This document shows positions 28,843-42,699 of a DNA stretch of 64,000 nt, piece after piece. Source of the stretch: Coturnix japonica (taxonomy: Eukaryota; Chordata; Aves; Galliformes; Phasianidae); contig NC_029518.1 of the NCBI RefSeq assembly GCF_001577835.2, positions 51,430,878-51,494,877 on the forward strand, given 5' to 3'. Under the pieces are notes generated by a model. That model made no database searches. It saw only the letters and a list, made by a program, of their open reading frames with translations, and was not told the origin of the DNA. Numbering within the stretch: the stretch's first letter is position 1; the number at the start of each line of letters is the position of its first letter. The position numbers and the translations under genes were made by a program.

Positions 28843-31800
28843 ATGCGGCCTCTGCCAGAGGAGGCGGTGCCGGTCATTGCGGGCCCGCCGCTCTTCCCCA
28901 TGGGCAGCCGCACGGCGGACGGCGCGGGGCCCGAGCGGCCGCCAGGTGGGAGCAGGGCCGGCACCCCGCGGGACGGCCCCTGGATGGGGCTGCCTCAGCG
29001 TGCGGGGCGGCGCTGGGTGCGGGAATGGGGGGTGTCGTGCTTCGTGCAGCCCGCCTGATGAGCGGGTGCCCCCTGAGGCCGAGCTTGCGGGACGGAGGCT
29101 GGAAAGGCACCGCTGCCTCCGGGAGAAGCGGCTGACACCGCCGGGTGGGCGCAGGAGGACCGAAATGCGGTCGGGACTGTTTGTGTCGTGTGCCGGGCAG
29201 GTGGTGCCTCTCTGCGCTCCTGTGTTAAGGGGAAAATACTGCTGTGTGGTGAGGAGGACGCACGTCTTGCACAGAATGTGATTTCCAAATCTATTTTGTA
29301 GAATGTACTTTTCTCTGTCCGTTTTTCGTTTCTTTTTCATTTAAGAGGATGGCACACCAGAAGCGCCTGGTGAGGAATCGAGAAGGCTCAGCAGGCAGCA
29401 GCTGTTTACCATGCTTGCAGCAGCTTCCATAAACTTCAGCTCAATGATATGCTATTCCATCCTGGGACCCTTTTTCCCCGGGGAGGTAAACTACCTGTCT
29501 GTTCTTTTGTTTGTGTTTTTCACCTTGAAGCTTTTAAAAGGATCTTGAGCACCATAGGACCTTTGTAACTGTGGGTGAGTTGTGGTTTGCTCTCTGATTA
29601 TGGGAATTGGTAACGACTGCCTGGTGCTGGCTAAAATAGCTCAGAGTGTAAGTAACAGTGACCTGGTTCCTGCCCACGGACTTATTTCATTGTTCCTTTG
29701 GCTGCACAGGAGGCAGCAAGTAAATGGCAGAGCAGCATTTGCTTGCTTGGTTTCACATGTGGTCGCTTTGCTCTAAGGCTCCACAGCCATTTCCTGCTGG
29801 AGCTTCCCTGCTCTCTCAAGTCTAAGAAACAGGTATCCCAGCCGGCACCCAGCTCTTAGCATGGGAGGTGATAGATTATATAGTAAGTTATAGGGACGAG
29901 ATAGATTGGAAATAGAAATGAAGTAGTTTTTTTGCAGTGTTGTGTAACAGTTTGGTGATAGAGCTGAGATTAAATCTCAAGCCGTGTCCTGACTTGCATT
30001 TCTGTACCTTAACCTCTCGATGACAATTTATTTATTTTTTCCTCTGTATTAACTTATGCTTGACTGTCATTCACCGTGTTAAAATTGCTGAACTAGTAAC
30101 TGCAGGAAAAAATATACTCTCTGCTTATGCTGGGTGACTGCAGTGCTTAAGTGTGGGATGAAAAACACTGCCACGATGCCCTTGCAGCAGAAATCCACTT
30201 CTCTCATGACCAGGTTGTTCCCAATTCCTAAAAGGAAATGTTGAAATTTTTGCCCTTAATATGCCAGTGTAAGTGTGCTGTACCAGCTGGTTAAGTAAAA
30301 AAAGAAATGCTTGGCACTTGTTATCATAAAATATTATGAGTTGGAAGGGACCCACAAGAATCACAGAGTCCAACTCTTGGCTTCACATAGGACCACCAAA
30401 AATCTAAACCCTATGCCAGAGAGTGCTGTCCGAACACACCTTGAGCTCTGTTATTTGGGGCCGTGACCACTGCCCTGGGGAGCCTATTTTGTGCCCACCT
30501 CCCTCTGGTGAAGAACCTTTCCCTAGCCTGACCATCCCCTGACTCAGCTCTGTGCTATTCCCTTGGGTCCCATCACTGTCACCAGAGAGCAGAAATCAGT
30601 GCTGCCCCTCTGTTCTCCTGGTGAAGGACTATAGGCCACCATGAAGCCTCTCTTCTGGCTTCTCTGGTCTGGGCTGAGCAAACCAAGGAACCTCAGATGC
30701 TCCTCGTGCATCTTGCCTCCAGACCCTTTACCACCTTTGCATCTATCCTTGTGTGCAAAGGTGGGCTACAAAGATGATGAAGGAGAGACATGACACAGTG
30801 AAGTTAACAGACTTCCCTGTTTGTTGTCTTCTTGCTGTGAGTGAGATTAAATCTCTGCAGGTAGAGTGCACCAGCTGGAGCAGTGGGGGGTATAAAGTCT
30901 GTTCACCTGAAGTAGCATAGCATGCAGTGCAGCGTTTCTATTCTTTGAGGAATTAATGTTGCTTTTCTCTTGATTATGTATAGCTTAAGTAGAAGAGGAA
31001 GATGTCTTTGAATTGTTGTAAAGTTACCTCACAAGCACCTGCTGCCTTTGAGAAAAGAAATTGTTTTGTAACTGCACAGACAGAATTAAAGATAATTTAC
31101 AAAGCATGAATGTTACTCACCTGAAGAGTTGGCCTCCATCTTTACTTAGTTGTGATCTTTTTTGCAGGCAATAAAAAAAGGTGCCAATAACACAGTTGTT
31201 GGCCTGATTTTTGGATGTTTCGCTTTGGTCAATTTCTTGACGTCTTTAATCTTGGGAAATTATGTAAGTATCGTTGAAGCTGTGATTTACTTGTCTGATG
31301 ACACAGATTGCTCCACAAGTATAATTGTGAGAATTGGGTGAGAAAATAGATGTTTCTTCAGGAGTGCTCTTGAAAGGTTGTCTGCGGTAACTGGAGCCTG
31401 GCCAGTCAGTCTGAACCTGGTTTAGGTCTTGTCAGCACAGTTTAAAAATTATTCTTCCATAGTTCCCAAAAGCAGCATAGTGTTTCTGAACTGCCACTGC
31501 TTGTTCTATGGTTTGCTTTTTTTTTGTTTCCCTCTCTGGTTAACTTCTGTTTGCTTCAGAACAATCTGTCCATCAATCCTCCTTTATTTTATATCTTCCA
31601 CTAGCCTATGTTTTATTTATTTCACATGTGTACACATTCAGTTTTATTTGTCTGTGTTAGTAAGGTGGGGCTTTTTATTTTTTCCTTTTAGTGTGCTTCA
31701 CCCTTTTTTCCCTGGTATGTTGCCTTTTTCTTAGCCTGTCCTTCCATCGTGATGCTGTTGTTTAACTCAGTTTCCTCTTCCACTTCAACTGCAATATGAG

Positions 31801-34800
31801 GTCAATGTTTCCAGTTTTTTTCAGCTTCAGTTTTCTTGCAGAATCACTCTTTTTTCTCTGGTTGGATCACTTATAGATAAGTTACATCATAATTTGTTTG
31901 TTTGTGTGCTGAATCACTGCTTTTTATTAATCCTTGGCCAGAACTTATTAGCATCATACCCTGCCTAAGGTTGGGGCTGCTGCAGGTGGTCGCATTCAGC
32001 TATGGCACAGCCTTGCCAAGTACTTCAGAGCAGAGAGAGCCACCCTCGCTTGAGGACAGGTGGAGTGTGTCTTTGCCAATAGAGGTGTGCAGTCCAGCAG
32101 TCAAAAATCTTGAGGCTATCAATGAAACTTGGTGTAATAGAGGTTTCGGTGTTATTGGCTGAAACAGGAGGATGCTGTCCAGGCCTGAGCAAGACAAACA
32201 GTCTGAAATACCTGCTGTCCTTAGGGGATGTTACATTGTAACAGCTTGGAATTGGAATACAGTGTAACAGCTCCAATGTACTTTGTTACTGGATTAAGTT
32301 TTCCGTCATGGCCTGTTCTCAACCTTCACCTTAGTGAAGAAGTCTGGAAACCAGGTGATTTTATCTGGTAATAAACAGAAGACCTGAAGTTACTATACCT
32401 AATATTCCAAAACTTCCTATTATTAAGGGTCCTTTAAATCAACTTCTGCTGACTTTCCCAAGCCATGTGTGAAACAGGTGTTGCTGACTTGGCACTACTG
32501 ACTTTACTGGAGGGGGAATGTATTAATTTTATTTGGTAATGAAGAGTCCTACAGCAATCTGCTGCCCTACAGAAGCTGCAACATGCAGCTGTGAAATAGT
32601 TAACCCAACCATTGAGTTTCCAAGCTGAAAACTGGGTTAAGTCACTTAACCATTTAGAATATTTTTAGGTTCAGTGTGAAGACACACAGGCAGGAGAAGC
32701 ATCTCCAGATCTTTTGGTTGTATGGGCTGTAAAATACTAATAATGCTTTGACTTTTTAACAGCAACTTTGAAAAAATTGTGATTGAAATAATAACTTGGG
32801 GATTATATTTAATTTACAGCTTACAGTGATTGGAGCAAAATTCATGTTTGTGGCAGGGATGTTTGTTTCAGGATGTGTAACCATTCTGTTTGGGTGAGTA
32901 ATTTTTGTTTGCTTGCTTTCTTGCATTTGTTGTTTGCATCCAAATGAAAAGGAATTTACGGAACAGTTGGAAACTCTTGGACATCTTTTAGGTGTTGCTT
33001 AAGTCATTTTATTTATTTAATTATTTATTTTGCACCTTTGCTTTTATTTATCACTTGGAAAGCCCAAAAAATGCTTCTCCTTTTCAAGGTTTCAAGGCTC
33101 GTGTAGTTCTTGGAAAGCTAAGGAGAAAGTTTCTATAAATAAAAAAGCTTCCACAGTCAATGAACTGCAAGCAATCTGCCAGTGTGCAGCAATAAGGGAA
33201 CTACTTATGCATAATGTTTTAATTGTTGCTTTCTTAAAAATAAAAAATAAATAAAAAAATAAAAAATAAAAAACCCAAACCAAAATAACAACAACAAAAA
33301 ACCAATTCTGAGTGTAAATAAGAAGATTTGTCTTGCAACCAGTGATTTGCCTGACAACGAGTGGCTACTCATTATAGGGGAAAAAAATGTATTACTAAAA
33401 ATAAACTAAGTTCTTATTACATAATTCACCACATCTGACTCCTTGAATCACTGCTTGGAAAAGCTATGAAATTCAACAGAGAATGGCATTGTGTGGTTTT
33501 GGATTTTTTAGGAGTTAGGAGGGTTGACTTTTTCTTCCCTTTTTTAGCATCACAGAAAGGGGGAAAAGGATAAGGATGAGAGAAGAGATTTGGTAGAATT
33601 TGAATGAGTATGCTGATGTGATTCAAAAAGATGCAGCGATACAAAGTATTGTGTGTCTTACAGTTGTGTCCTTTTACTAGCAACAGTGATGTTCCTGAGC
33701 CATTTTTAATGTCTTATTGCATCCAGAAAGGTCTGTATTTACTTGATATTTTTTTTCCCCAGGATGTTGGACAAGGTGCCAAGTGGACCAATATTCATTG
33801 GTTTGTGCTTTTTAGTAAGAGCAATGGATGCAATAGGTTTTGCAGCAGCAATGACAGCATCATTTTCAATCCTTGCAAAGGCATTTCCCAGTAATATAGC
33901 TACTGTCCTGGTAAGTACAAAAAATGGTGTTACAACTGAGTACTCACAATACAGTTAATTAGCTGTAGGCAGTTCTAAAACTGGGAGGATAAAATCTACT
34001 GTCTCATATGAAAATGTATTCAAAGTTATCATATAGCCTTTATATAAGATGCCTGATTGGCTGTAATTTAATAATCTGAGTTTTTCCCACTACAGTTTCA
34101 GTGTTTCCTGCCTCTAGTGAGTGAATCTAGTTGGCCAGTTGTGGGGAAAAAAAGTTTTAACTAGATATGCTCACTTAAATCCAGGAGTGCGCATTCCTGC
34201 CCTCCATAGAGGCCATAGTGTAACTCTGCGTGTGGGAGAGGTGATCACTTCAGCTTGGGTTGGCCTACAGGTGTTTTCCATCAGTAAAGCATTTGTCCTG
34301 CCTCAGGACTTATACATCTGGATGACAGCTGAGTGGCAGTGGGTATGGGTACAGTTGGTTTGAGTAGCCTTCCTTTTGCTATCCCACTTTGTAAAGGTCA
34401 TTGTAACATTGGAATTTCTCAATATACTGACTTTTTTTTTTTTTTTAATCTGCTTTCTTTTCCACCGTTTAGGGCAGTCTTGAAATTTTTACTGGGCTTG
34501 GACTGGTGTTGGGCCCACCTTTAGGTGGCTTTTTGTATCAATCCTTTGGTTATGAGATCCCTTTCGTTACGCTGGGATGTTTGGTATTGGTCCTAGTGCC
34601 TGTGAATATGTGCTTATTACCAAAATATGGTAAGCCCCTTTCTCCCTAGCTCCTTTGTTTACCTTAATTTTTTGTCTTTCTAACTGGCCTTTAGAAAATT
34701 GTTGGCTTCTGGAATCTGATTCAACCCAGAGGGTTGAATTAACTTGCAATCTTCATCAGGCCCATGTTTTAGCAACTAATACATGCAGATGGCCTGGAAT

Positions 34801-37800
34801 TAATTCAGCATGTCATGTCTATTTCTACAGAGGCTTAGGACTCTTGAAGTAAGCTGAGATATATTTTTGTGTGTCTCCTTAGCTTCAGAGCCTGTGAAGG
34901 GTCAGTAGTAACTGCTTAATATCAGTTTGTCATAGCCAGCTGAAGAAAGGCAGGAGATAGGCTTTGCGTAGGACAAGAGAGCTTGGTGTGTTTGAGGATT
35001 TGGTGGGGGGAAGAATTATGGTGAGAACAAGAAGGGGATTATTTGTACTGATTGGTACCTGATCTGATTATTATGAAAGAACATTAAAATTAATAAATGC
35101 AGGGGATAACAGAAGTTCTGGAGATCATATGCATTTGGTTAAATTTTAGATGATCCTGTTTGGGCAGAAAGATAGCTTAAAGATGAATCTTCACAAAGGA
35201 TGGTGATTGAAAGGTTCTGATTTTTCTTAGATTTTAATTCTGAGAGAAACAGAGTAACTATAAAATAGTTTTTTGGTTGTTTTTTTCCCCCCTCATTTTT
35301 CTTCTTAAATTCAAAAGCCTTGAAGATTAACTTCACTTATACTGGCTTTTAGAAAAAACCTACTGTGGTTAAACACATGCATGCTTGAAACTACACTAAT
35401 AAATGTAGCTCTGAGTTGGTGGATGCAGATGAGTGAACTTTAGTATTACATATGCTCTGAGATGGCATTCAGCAATTAAGGCACAAACAGCATCAAGAAG
35501 GGAGCCTGAATTAGAAATGGCATCCAACAGAGGCACCTTAAAAGAAGCTTCTTGTCTTGAACATGAATGGAACATGTAGGTGACCTGAATTAGTGTTAGT
35601 GTACAGATGAAGTACTAGGAGAATTCATTTTCCCTTGTTTTAAACTGAAATGTATCCATGAAATTTTCATTGTATATGGACTAGTGGAGAAGTAACTGCA
35701 TTTTCACAATATTTTTATTTCTTCTTTTTCTTTCTTTTCTCTCAAATCAGATTCGATCCCTAGCAAGGAATCATTTTGGAAGCTCTTTCTTCTGCCAAAA
35801 GTCTTATTTCTGTGTTTTACTATATTTTCTCTAAGTGCATGCTTGGGCTTTTTGGATCCCACAATGTCTCTATTTATCCTAAAGAAGGTAAGTCCTTCTA
35901 ATGTGCAGGAAAGTCCTAACATGCAGTGAACATCTGGTTAAAAAAAAAAGAAGTACTTTAAATTATCCCAAACAATATTGCGCCATATTCATTTCATTTG
36001 GTTTAATTAACTTGATTTCCAAATAATTTATATAATCGATTGACACAGGGTCTCAGGACCTTTGAGAATGAGGAAGTTCAGGGCTTTGAAAACATTTGCT
36101 TTTTCTGCTTAATTGGCTTTCAGCTGCAGGAGCAATCCTCTCAGCAGGCAGGTTTTATAAACCTTCCTTGCTGAAAGCAAATTCTGTGTTGCAACAGTCG
36201 TTTTCAGCATCATGTCTCTTGATGGGGAGATGGTGCCAGAGCCCTGCTTTCACTTATGACAATGCCAGAGAGAAACTGGTTGTAACTGGGTAGTTGGCTA
36301 GCTGGGTTCTTCAGCACTTATTAAGAGGCAAATGTTTTCCTTGCTTTGGATTTATTTTGATATTTCTATCTAATTTTGTTTATTTGTTTTTCCAATAGTG
36401 TTTAAAGTAATTAATTTAGAGGGAATGGTTCCTACGTGAAATTAAGCAGTGCTTTTTGAGTTGCTTATACATTTGTTCTCTAGGGCATAGCATTTTGTAA
36501 GACATAATGCCACTGCTACTTTTTCCCTGTCTAGTTCAGCATTAAATGTACTTATCCAGGATGGAGAAGGCATGGTGCTAACCTTTTACATCTTCAGAAA
36601 TGTGAACATGTCTTCTATCACCCAGACAGGATCCAGTAATTATCCCACTGTCGTGTAGTGTGCTGCTTTTTCCCTGCTCTGTGCTAGCAGGTACTTGCTG
36701 TGAAAGGACTGCAGCCTTCTTGGCAATTGTTCTAACCACAAAATTAGAGTTATTATCATGTTCTTGCATATGAAGAGGAAATACTGAACGTTTATGTAGT
36801 TCAGGCCACATGAAACGCCCTTGAATACCTTCTAGCTGTTCTAGCATTCATTTGAGAGGCTTGTGTGCATTTGATTCATTATGAATTTTGCTTCAGTATA
36901 CAGATTTTGCTGCATTATGAAAATGTATGCCTTGGGATGTTTGAAAGAAGCCTCTTATTCAGTTCAAAAGCCATTGTTGTGTTTTACAGTACTACTTCTT
37001 TCTTTTAAGATGTCCCAGTTAGCAGTGAATTCCTATGGTTTTTATGCTTTTCTAAATGAAACTAGAGCCGGAGGTTGGAGAGATAATGATTAAATCTGCT
37101 TTCATTTCAGTATATGAAATACCTGTTTCAACTATGCCAGATATCAGTGTTAGGATCCCATGTGCTGGTGTAGAGATCTAGGATAATGTTTGTGCCTTTT
37201 TTTTTTTTTTCTCTTTAGTCTTATCTGAGTACAGTCATGTCAGGCTTTGTTATTATGTGCCTAGAAATGGATTGGGAATGAAACTGCCTTCACTGATGAC
37301 TTGAAATACTTAACAAAAATTTGTATGAAATCAATAAAATGTGTAAAACTGTGCATAGATTTCATTAATTTGACCTAAAATACAATTCTTGGATTGTCCT
37401 TTAATTAATGTAATTTGTATGGTTTGTGTTGTTTTGTTGTGTTTTGGGTTTTTTTTTTCCTTCTTGTAGTTCAAACTCCCAGCTGGATATGTGGGCTTAG
37501 TGTTCCTGGGTTTGGCACTCTCATACTCCCTGTCTTCTCCCCTCCTTGGACTCCTAAGTGACAAAATACCAGTGAGTACTGTCCTGGTTGCTTGTATGGT
37601 GGTGGTGATGTGCTCTGTGTGTTTAGTGAAAAGTGGAGGACTTCCCATATTGAAGTAATGGACATTGACCTGCTGTTGTGAAGAGATCTGTGTTTCAGGA
37701 CTTTGCACGTGCACTGAATAATGCCAGTTTAAGGTCTCTTTTCCAAGGTCTGGATTGTACAAGAGCATACAAAACTGACACTGGTTAAGTATCTTACAGT

Positions 37801-40800
37801 TTAAATGTACTGAACTTTCTTGTGGTGAACTAAGCGCAATGTTTCCAGCCAGTACAGGACAGACTGTTAAAATATGTTACAGTTATTCATGCATTTGCCC
37901 ACATCTGATTTTATCTACTTTTGAGAGGAGTAAGATGTATGTAAAACTGCATCGTTGACAACCATACTAATTGATCAAGGATAGTTCTGTCCTATTTTTT
38001 TTTCCTCCTGGCTGAAACTATTAATGATCTTTGTATGTGAAAACTGCTTGCAGTGCTGTACTGTATTTCTTATGCTAAGGAAGAATGAGACCTAAAATAT
38101 TTTCTAACAGAGCAGTACCCTTATTCGCTATTCTGAAATCTCTGTACTAAGTACTTCTGACAGTGAATGTGCTGGTGACAAGAAAACATAAGTTCAGTGT
38201 TTCTTAATGTTTAGAAATTGTGAATTCCTAGCTTATGTGTAATGATGGTCTGTAGAGCAGCAGTACTTTTGAAAAGATGAAGATTTAGAAGAGGAGTATT
38301 GGAAACGACAAAATAGCTGCATTACATGTTCGCATTTTTAAATTGCATGCTTCTTCCTTTCTTTCACAGCGCCTCAGGAAATGGCTGCTGGTATCAGGAG
38401 GCCTAATAACAGCCCTGTGCTTTTTCTTGTTGGGACCTGCTCCTGTACTGCACATTGAAAGGTTGTGAATTGCCTCTTCTTGAACCTGTCTCCTGAAGTG
38501 ATGTTTTAGTTTTTGCTAGCATGGCCATTATGTTTGTCCACAAGTCTATGTTTAGCACTTCTGACCTTGAAACAGAGTGTTCTTCACTTCTGACCAAGAC
38601 TATTAATGTAAATCAAAGAAATTACCTGAAAATTGAGGTGTAGCTAAGGTAGAAATGATAGCATTTTTAAATAGATCCTTTTTCTATGTATTTTGTTTGC
38701 TCATGTTAATGTGTGCACTGAGAAGAGTGCTGCTTTTTTATTTTCCTTTCCTCCCAGTTCTGTGGAACTTCCACTTCAGCAAAACAGAATCCCCTTTCTG
38801 TCTTATTTTCCAATCTTCTTAGTTTAATCAGTGTTCGTTAACTATGGGCTTTACACATGTGGCTGTATTACTAAATTAAGCTCATCTGTCCACCGCTTCT
38901 CTGGTGTGTTCCTCTTAAGATTAACTTAATATTTGATAGAGAAATATTTAAACTGAGCATGCAACATTAAAATGCTTTGCTGAAGTCCTTTTGTTTTTTC
39001 TTTAAAGCATAGAGATTTATTTTCAATTCTAAGTGTTAGTGCTGTTCTTCTTGACTTCAGGAAACTTAGTCTTGTGTTGAGTCAGCTTGTTTCGATGTAA
39101 CAGCATTCAGTCAAATGGTGTCTTGATCTGAAAAGAATCTTCAGCTGTTTTTTAAATGCCTCTTTTGCAGTCAGTTGTGGATGTTTGTCCTAGTGCTGGT
39201 TTTGCTTGGCTTCTCCCTTGGAATGAGTGCCATCCCAGTATTTCCAGAGATACTGCAGTGTGCATAGTAAGTAATTGTCCAGTGTTTCAACTGTAGGAAG
39301 CTCAAGATGTAACCTATTTTCAGAGGTGAATGCAAAGTGGTTTTTTTGTGTGGCTGTTTCCTCGTGTTGAGACCAATGCAGTGAGTAGCAATTATGTGCT
39401 TCTTCCACTACTTTTTTTGTCCTAGATTTTTCTGACTGAGTAACCCATTAAGACACAGTCATATTATGAGTAAATTTTTGTAGATGTGTGCTTCTGTGCT
39501 ACAGGTACAATTAATGGACTTACAGTCTCATAGTATGGGGTGACTCATGTGTGGTTTTATTCACACAGGACTTATTTCACCTTCTTAGGAAGATTAGCCT
39601 GTAATTTATACTGGATTTTCAGTCTGTGCTGGCATTATGCCAATAACTGGCAAGTTGCAGTTGCTTGAAGTACAAAGTCTGTGATGTGGCTTGACAGCAA
39701 TGTTATAAAAGAGTTTTGATTTACTTTTCTAAGTATGTTCCCCTTGAAGCAGGGTCGTTCCTTCTTAAAAGCCACCTATCGTTGTTTTACACTTGCCATG
39801 TGAGATATGGAGACTGAGCAACGGTGTAATGTTAGAAGTCTCCCCAGGAAGAGACATGAGAGGTGATAAGTAGCAATTCACTGTTCTAGAAAAACAGCAA
39901 AGATAAAGTGATAAACAAGTGTGATTCAACCATTTTAGGGGAAGGCTGTAGATTGAGACATGGTAATGTATTGCACATCTCTAATTGTGCTGTCTTCCTG
40001 CTGTAGTGAAAATGGATTTGAAGAAGGCTTGAGTTTACTGGGGCTAGTGTCTGGACTCTTTAATGCCATGTGGTCCCTTGGGTATGTATACAGTCACCTT
40101 TTTATAGGCTACAGCATTCTGTTGTTCTTCACTATTGCTGTGTGAAAACATGCTGAATTACGTGGTGTCACTGTGTTGACTTTGATTCAAGAGATTCTGG
40201 CCATATTTGTAGTAGACATGTTAAAATAAGGCTTTTATCCTACAAAGGAATGGACTTGTCTACCTTTAAAATGTATTGCCTTCATATAAAAAAGACTGCA
40301 TTGATTAAATGGGTGTTAGTTTGCCCTCCTTAATGATTATTTTTGTTACTAGCGAAACCTTTGATATTTATTATAGACATAAGTAGACTCTGATTTATTT
40401 TTTTTTTATTTTATTTTTTTTCTACTCTTGCATTTACCTCCTTTTTTATGTTCTGGGTGGAACACCCTGTTCTCTTTCAACTACAGCCATTACTCAAGGT
40501 CTGCCTTTGCAGAGCTTAGCAGAGTGTTCCTGAATTTCTTACCCAGTGGTTGTCATAGAAATGAGTGAAAGATGCTGCTGACTTGAATGACTCTTCGAAG
40601 TTGTTACTCAGTGAGAAATGAGTCCCTCTATTGGCAGCCACTTTCATAATATTCTCTCAGTCTGTGTAGTCCTCTGTGGCTACAGATGGGTTTCAACTGC
40701 ACCATTTTTATAAGATGAACCTGACATCTTGCACTTCAGTTATTTGGTGTAGGGTTCGGTACAGATAGATGCAGTATAAAGTTAGCAAAACTCAATTTCA

Positions 40801-42206
40801 TGGTGCTGCTGAGCATGCTGCTATTATGACTGGCTTCCAGGAAATCTCTTGTTGTACAGAGTTTCATCCCTTGCTGTAGCAAGTGATAAAATTATGTAGA
40901 ACTTTTGCATAACCTATCATGGTGTTCTTAGACTGACACAGAGGTGCTAGGATGTTACATAAGCTCAGCCTTGTAGTGAGCACAGTAATGATAACCATAT
41001 CCGTCATACAGTGCCTTTCTGCCTGCTCATATCCATCTATTTTCAGGTTTGGATGGTTTAAATTTTCAGAGATTAGGGCTTAAGTTTCTTTTATGGTAGA
41101 AGATATCTATATAGGCACTGTTAGAACATTGGAGCCCCCAAGCCATCCAGGATACAGAAAAGAGTGCATTCAGCACTATGATGTATATCATGTCTACAGC
41201 TGAGGAGGCAACTAAGCAGATATACTGGGGCCATGACAAACAAAGAGTTAATACTTGCTGCCTAAGTCAGCTTCTTTGTTGATGAGAATCAATGGAGAAA
41301 GGCCACAAAGTACCATAAAACCTGTGCAGATAACATAATCTGTACCTTTTATTTATTTGGTATATCTGCTCCTCTTTTTGATTTGTTACAGGGCATTTAT
41401 AGGTCCCACTTTAGGAGGATTTCTAAATGAAAAGCTGGGTTTTGAATGGGCATCAGCCATCCAAGGAGGATGGGCAGTGTTAAGTGTAAGTGATAAATGT
41501 TTTGCTTTTTGTTGCACTTAATATCTGTTGCACTTAAGAGCTGTTGTATAAGGTTGTTATTATCATGATTGTAAATGACTGTTTTCTCAAAGGGACTCGC
41601 AACTGGAATATTTTATATTGCTGAGGCCACACGGAAAAGGTATGTGGAGTTATTCTTTGTGTTTTACTTAACACCGTATAAAGCAGGTCTCTGGGAACTA
41701 TGCTTCTGTTTTTTCTTCACTGCCAATCTGATATTAAATGACAGAATGAGCAGTAAAAAGATTACTTATATACATCTCTATTCTTTACTAAATCCTCACT
41801 GACCTAAACAGAGACCCGAACTAGGTCTTGCCTTTTCTCCATAAGCAATTGGGCTTTATTATGGCATTATCATGACTTTACTGTGATATTAAGGAGTAAA
41901 TAGTTCTGGTGGCTCCTCCAGAAGGATATCTGTGAACTGTGTCAGTAGAAACGAGATGCGTGAAAGCAATAATACGTAGTTCTGCACAACACTAAGGAAA
42001 CAAATTCCATGATCCACTTAGCTCTTTCCATATTTTGTGAGATTTATGTTATAATATTGGTATTACATAGAAATGACTACAGAATGTTAAACCTGTTTCA
42101 CCCCTTCCATTTCCTTCCTTCTGCAAACAGCTCCAGTTCCAGCCAGTTGCAAAACTCTCCAAGCGATAATGAAGAAAGAACTCATCTATTGGGTAGTGAA
42201 ACATAA
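28843..42206 (+). CDS. SLC18B1: Vesicular polyamine transporter (MFS, SLC18 family)
   Basis: A 12-helix major facilitator that loads spermine and spermidine into secretory vesicles by proton exchange (known for the mammalian protein). The model has 14 coding exons: 28843-28945, 29346-29485, 31168-31263, 32820-32893, 33763-33910, 34473-34629, 35751-35887, 37470-37571, 38370-38461, 39171-39266, 40007-40081, 41392-41485, 41593-41639 and 42131-42206. Frame is continuous and gives 478 aa (human about 456). Typical stretches are INFSSMICYSILGPFFP, LVRAMDAIGFAAAMTAS, GLGLVLGPPLGGFLYQSFGYE, ENGFEEGLSLLGLVSG and FIGPTLGGFL. The C-terminal cytosolic tail ends with acidic EERTHLLGSET, like human EERTTLLPNET. 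The first ATG in the CpG island was chosen as the start; the N-terminus before the first helix is poorly conserved. The donor of exon 9 (GTTGTG) is weak. Confidence 0.95.
30322..30742 (-). repeat. Old CR1 LINE fragment in SLC18B1 intron 2
   Basis: Antisense CR1 of a diverged subfamily: ATGAGTTGGAAGGGACCCAC, AGTCCAACTCTTGGC, CCTGGGGAGCCTATTTTG, CTGGTGAAGAACCTTTCCC, GGCTTCTCTGGTCTGGGCTG and CAGACCCTTTACCACCTTTG follow the CR1 order. Confidence 0.85.
33234..33304. repeat. A-rich low-complexity tract (SLC18B1 intron 4)
   Basis: Seventy bases of A runs broken by single T, then CAAA/ACAACAACA units. Simple repeat only. Confidence 0.9.
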
Positions 42207-42675
42207 CCATGAATGTTTTTGATTCTCTGTTTATTACTGTGGTTTAACTTAGTGTTGTGGTGAGTGGGCTTAACAGTGTTTTGTTGTTCTGGACTTGGGA
42301 TACATGATCTTCCTAGTGAAGAACCAGTGGTGGTTTAGTTGGAGCTGCATCACTGTTTTGAAACACTAAACACTGACTGCCTTTCTTTTGGAAGTCCTCA
42401 CGTGGATCGGCTGCGCTGAGTGGCCCTCAAATGTCAGCCTTTTTAATTGTATTCTGTATACAGTGTTCCACTGTGTATAAAGAGGTGCGTTTCCAAACAT
42501 CTGGCGACTGTACTTGAGCCTGCTGTGCATTACTCTTGGATAAAGCTACTATTTTGTTATTACGATTTTCTCTATTTTTTTAGAAGAAAGACTATCTTGT
42601 AATTCCTTTACTGACACTGTAAAATTTTGAAACAGAGTTTGAAGTGGCAAAGCATTTAAGCACAGTCCTGTTTTC

Positions 42676-42681
42676 AATAAA
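42676..42681 (+). terminator. SLC18B1 polyadenylation signal
   Basis: AATAAA about 470 bp after the stop codon, followed by a T-rich tract. This is the first canonical signal in the 3' UTR. Confidence 0.75.
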
Positions 42682-42699
42682 GCAACTTTTTTTTTTCCT

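Noticed and set aside
28633-29340. 235-aa open frame on the minus strand
   Set aside because: It lies antisense to SLC18B1 exon 1, intron 1 and the CpG island. GC-rich DNA lacks stops in all frames. No recognisable domain and the sense exons explain the sequence.
37331-37768. 145-aa open frame on the minus strand
   Set aside because: Antisense to SLC18B1 exon 8 and its flanks, which explain the sequence.
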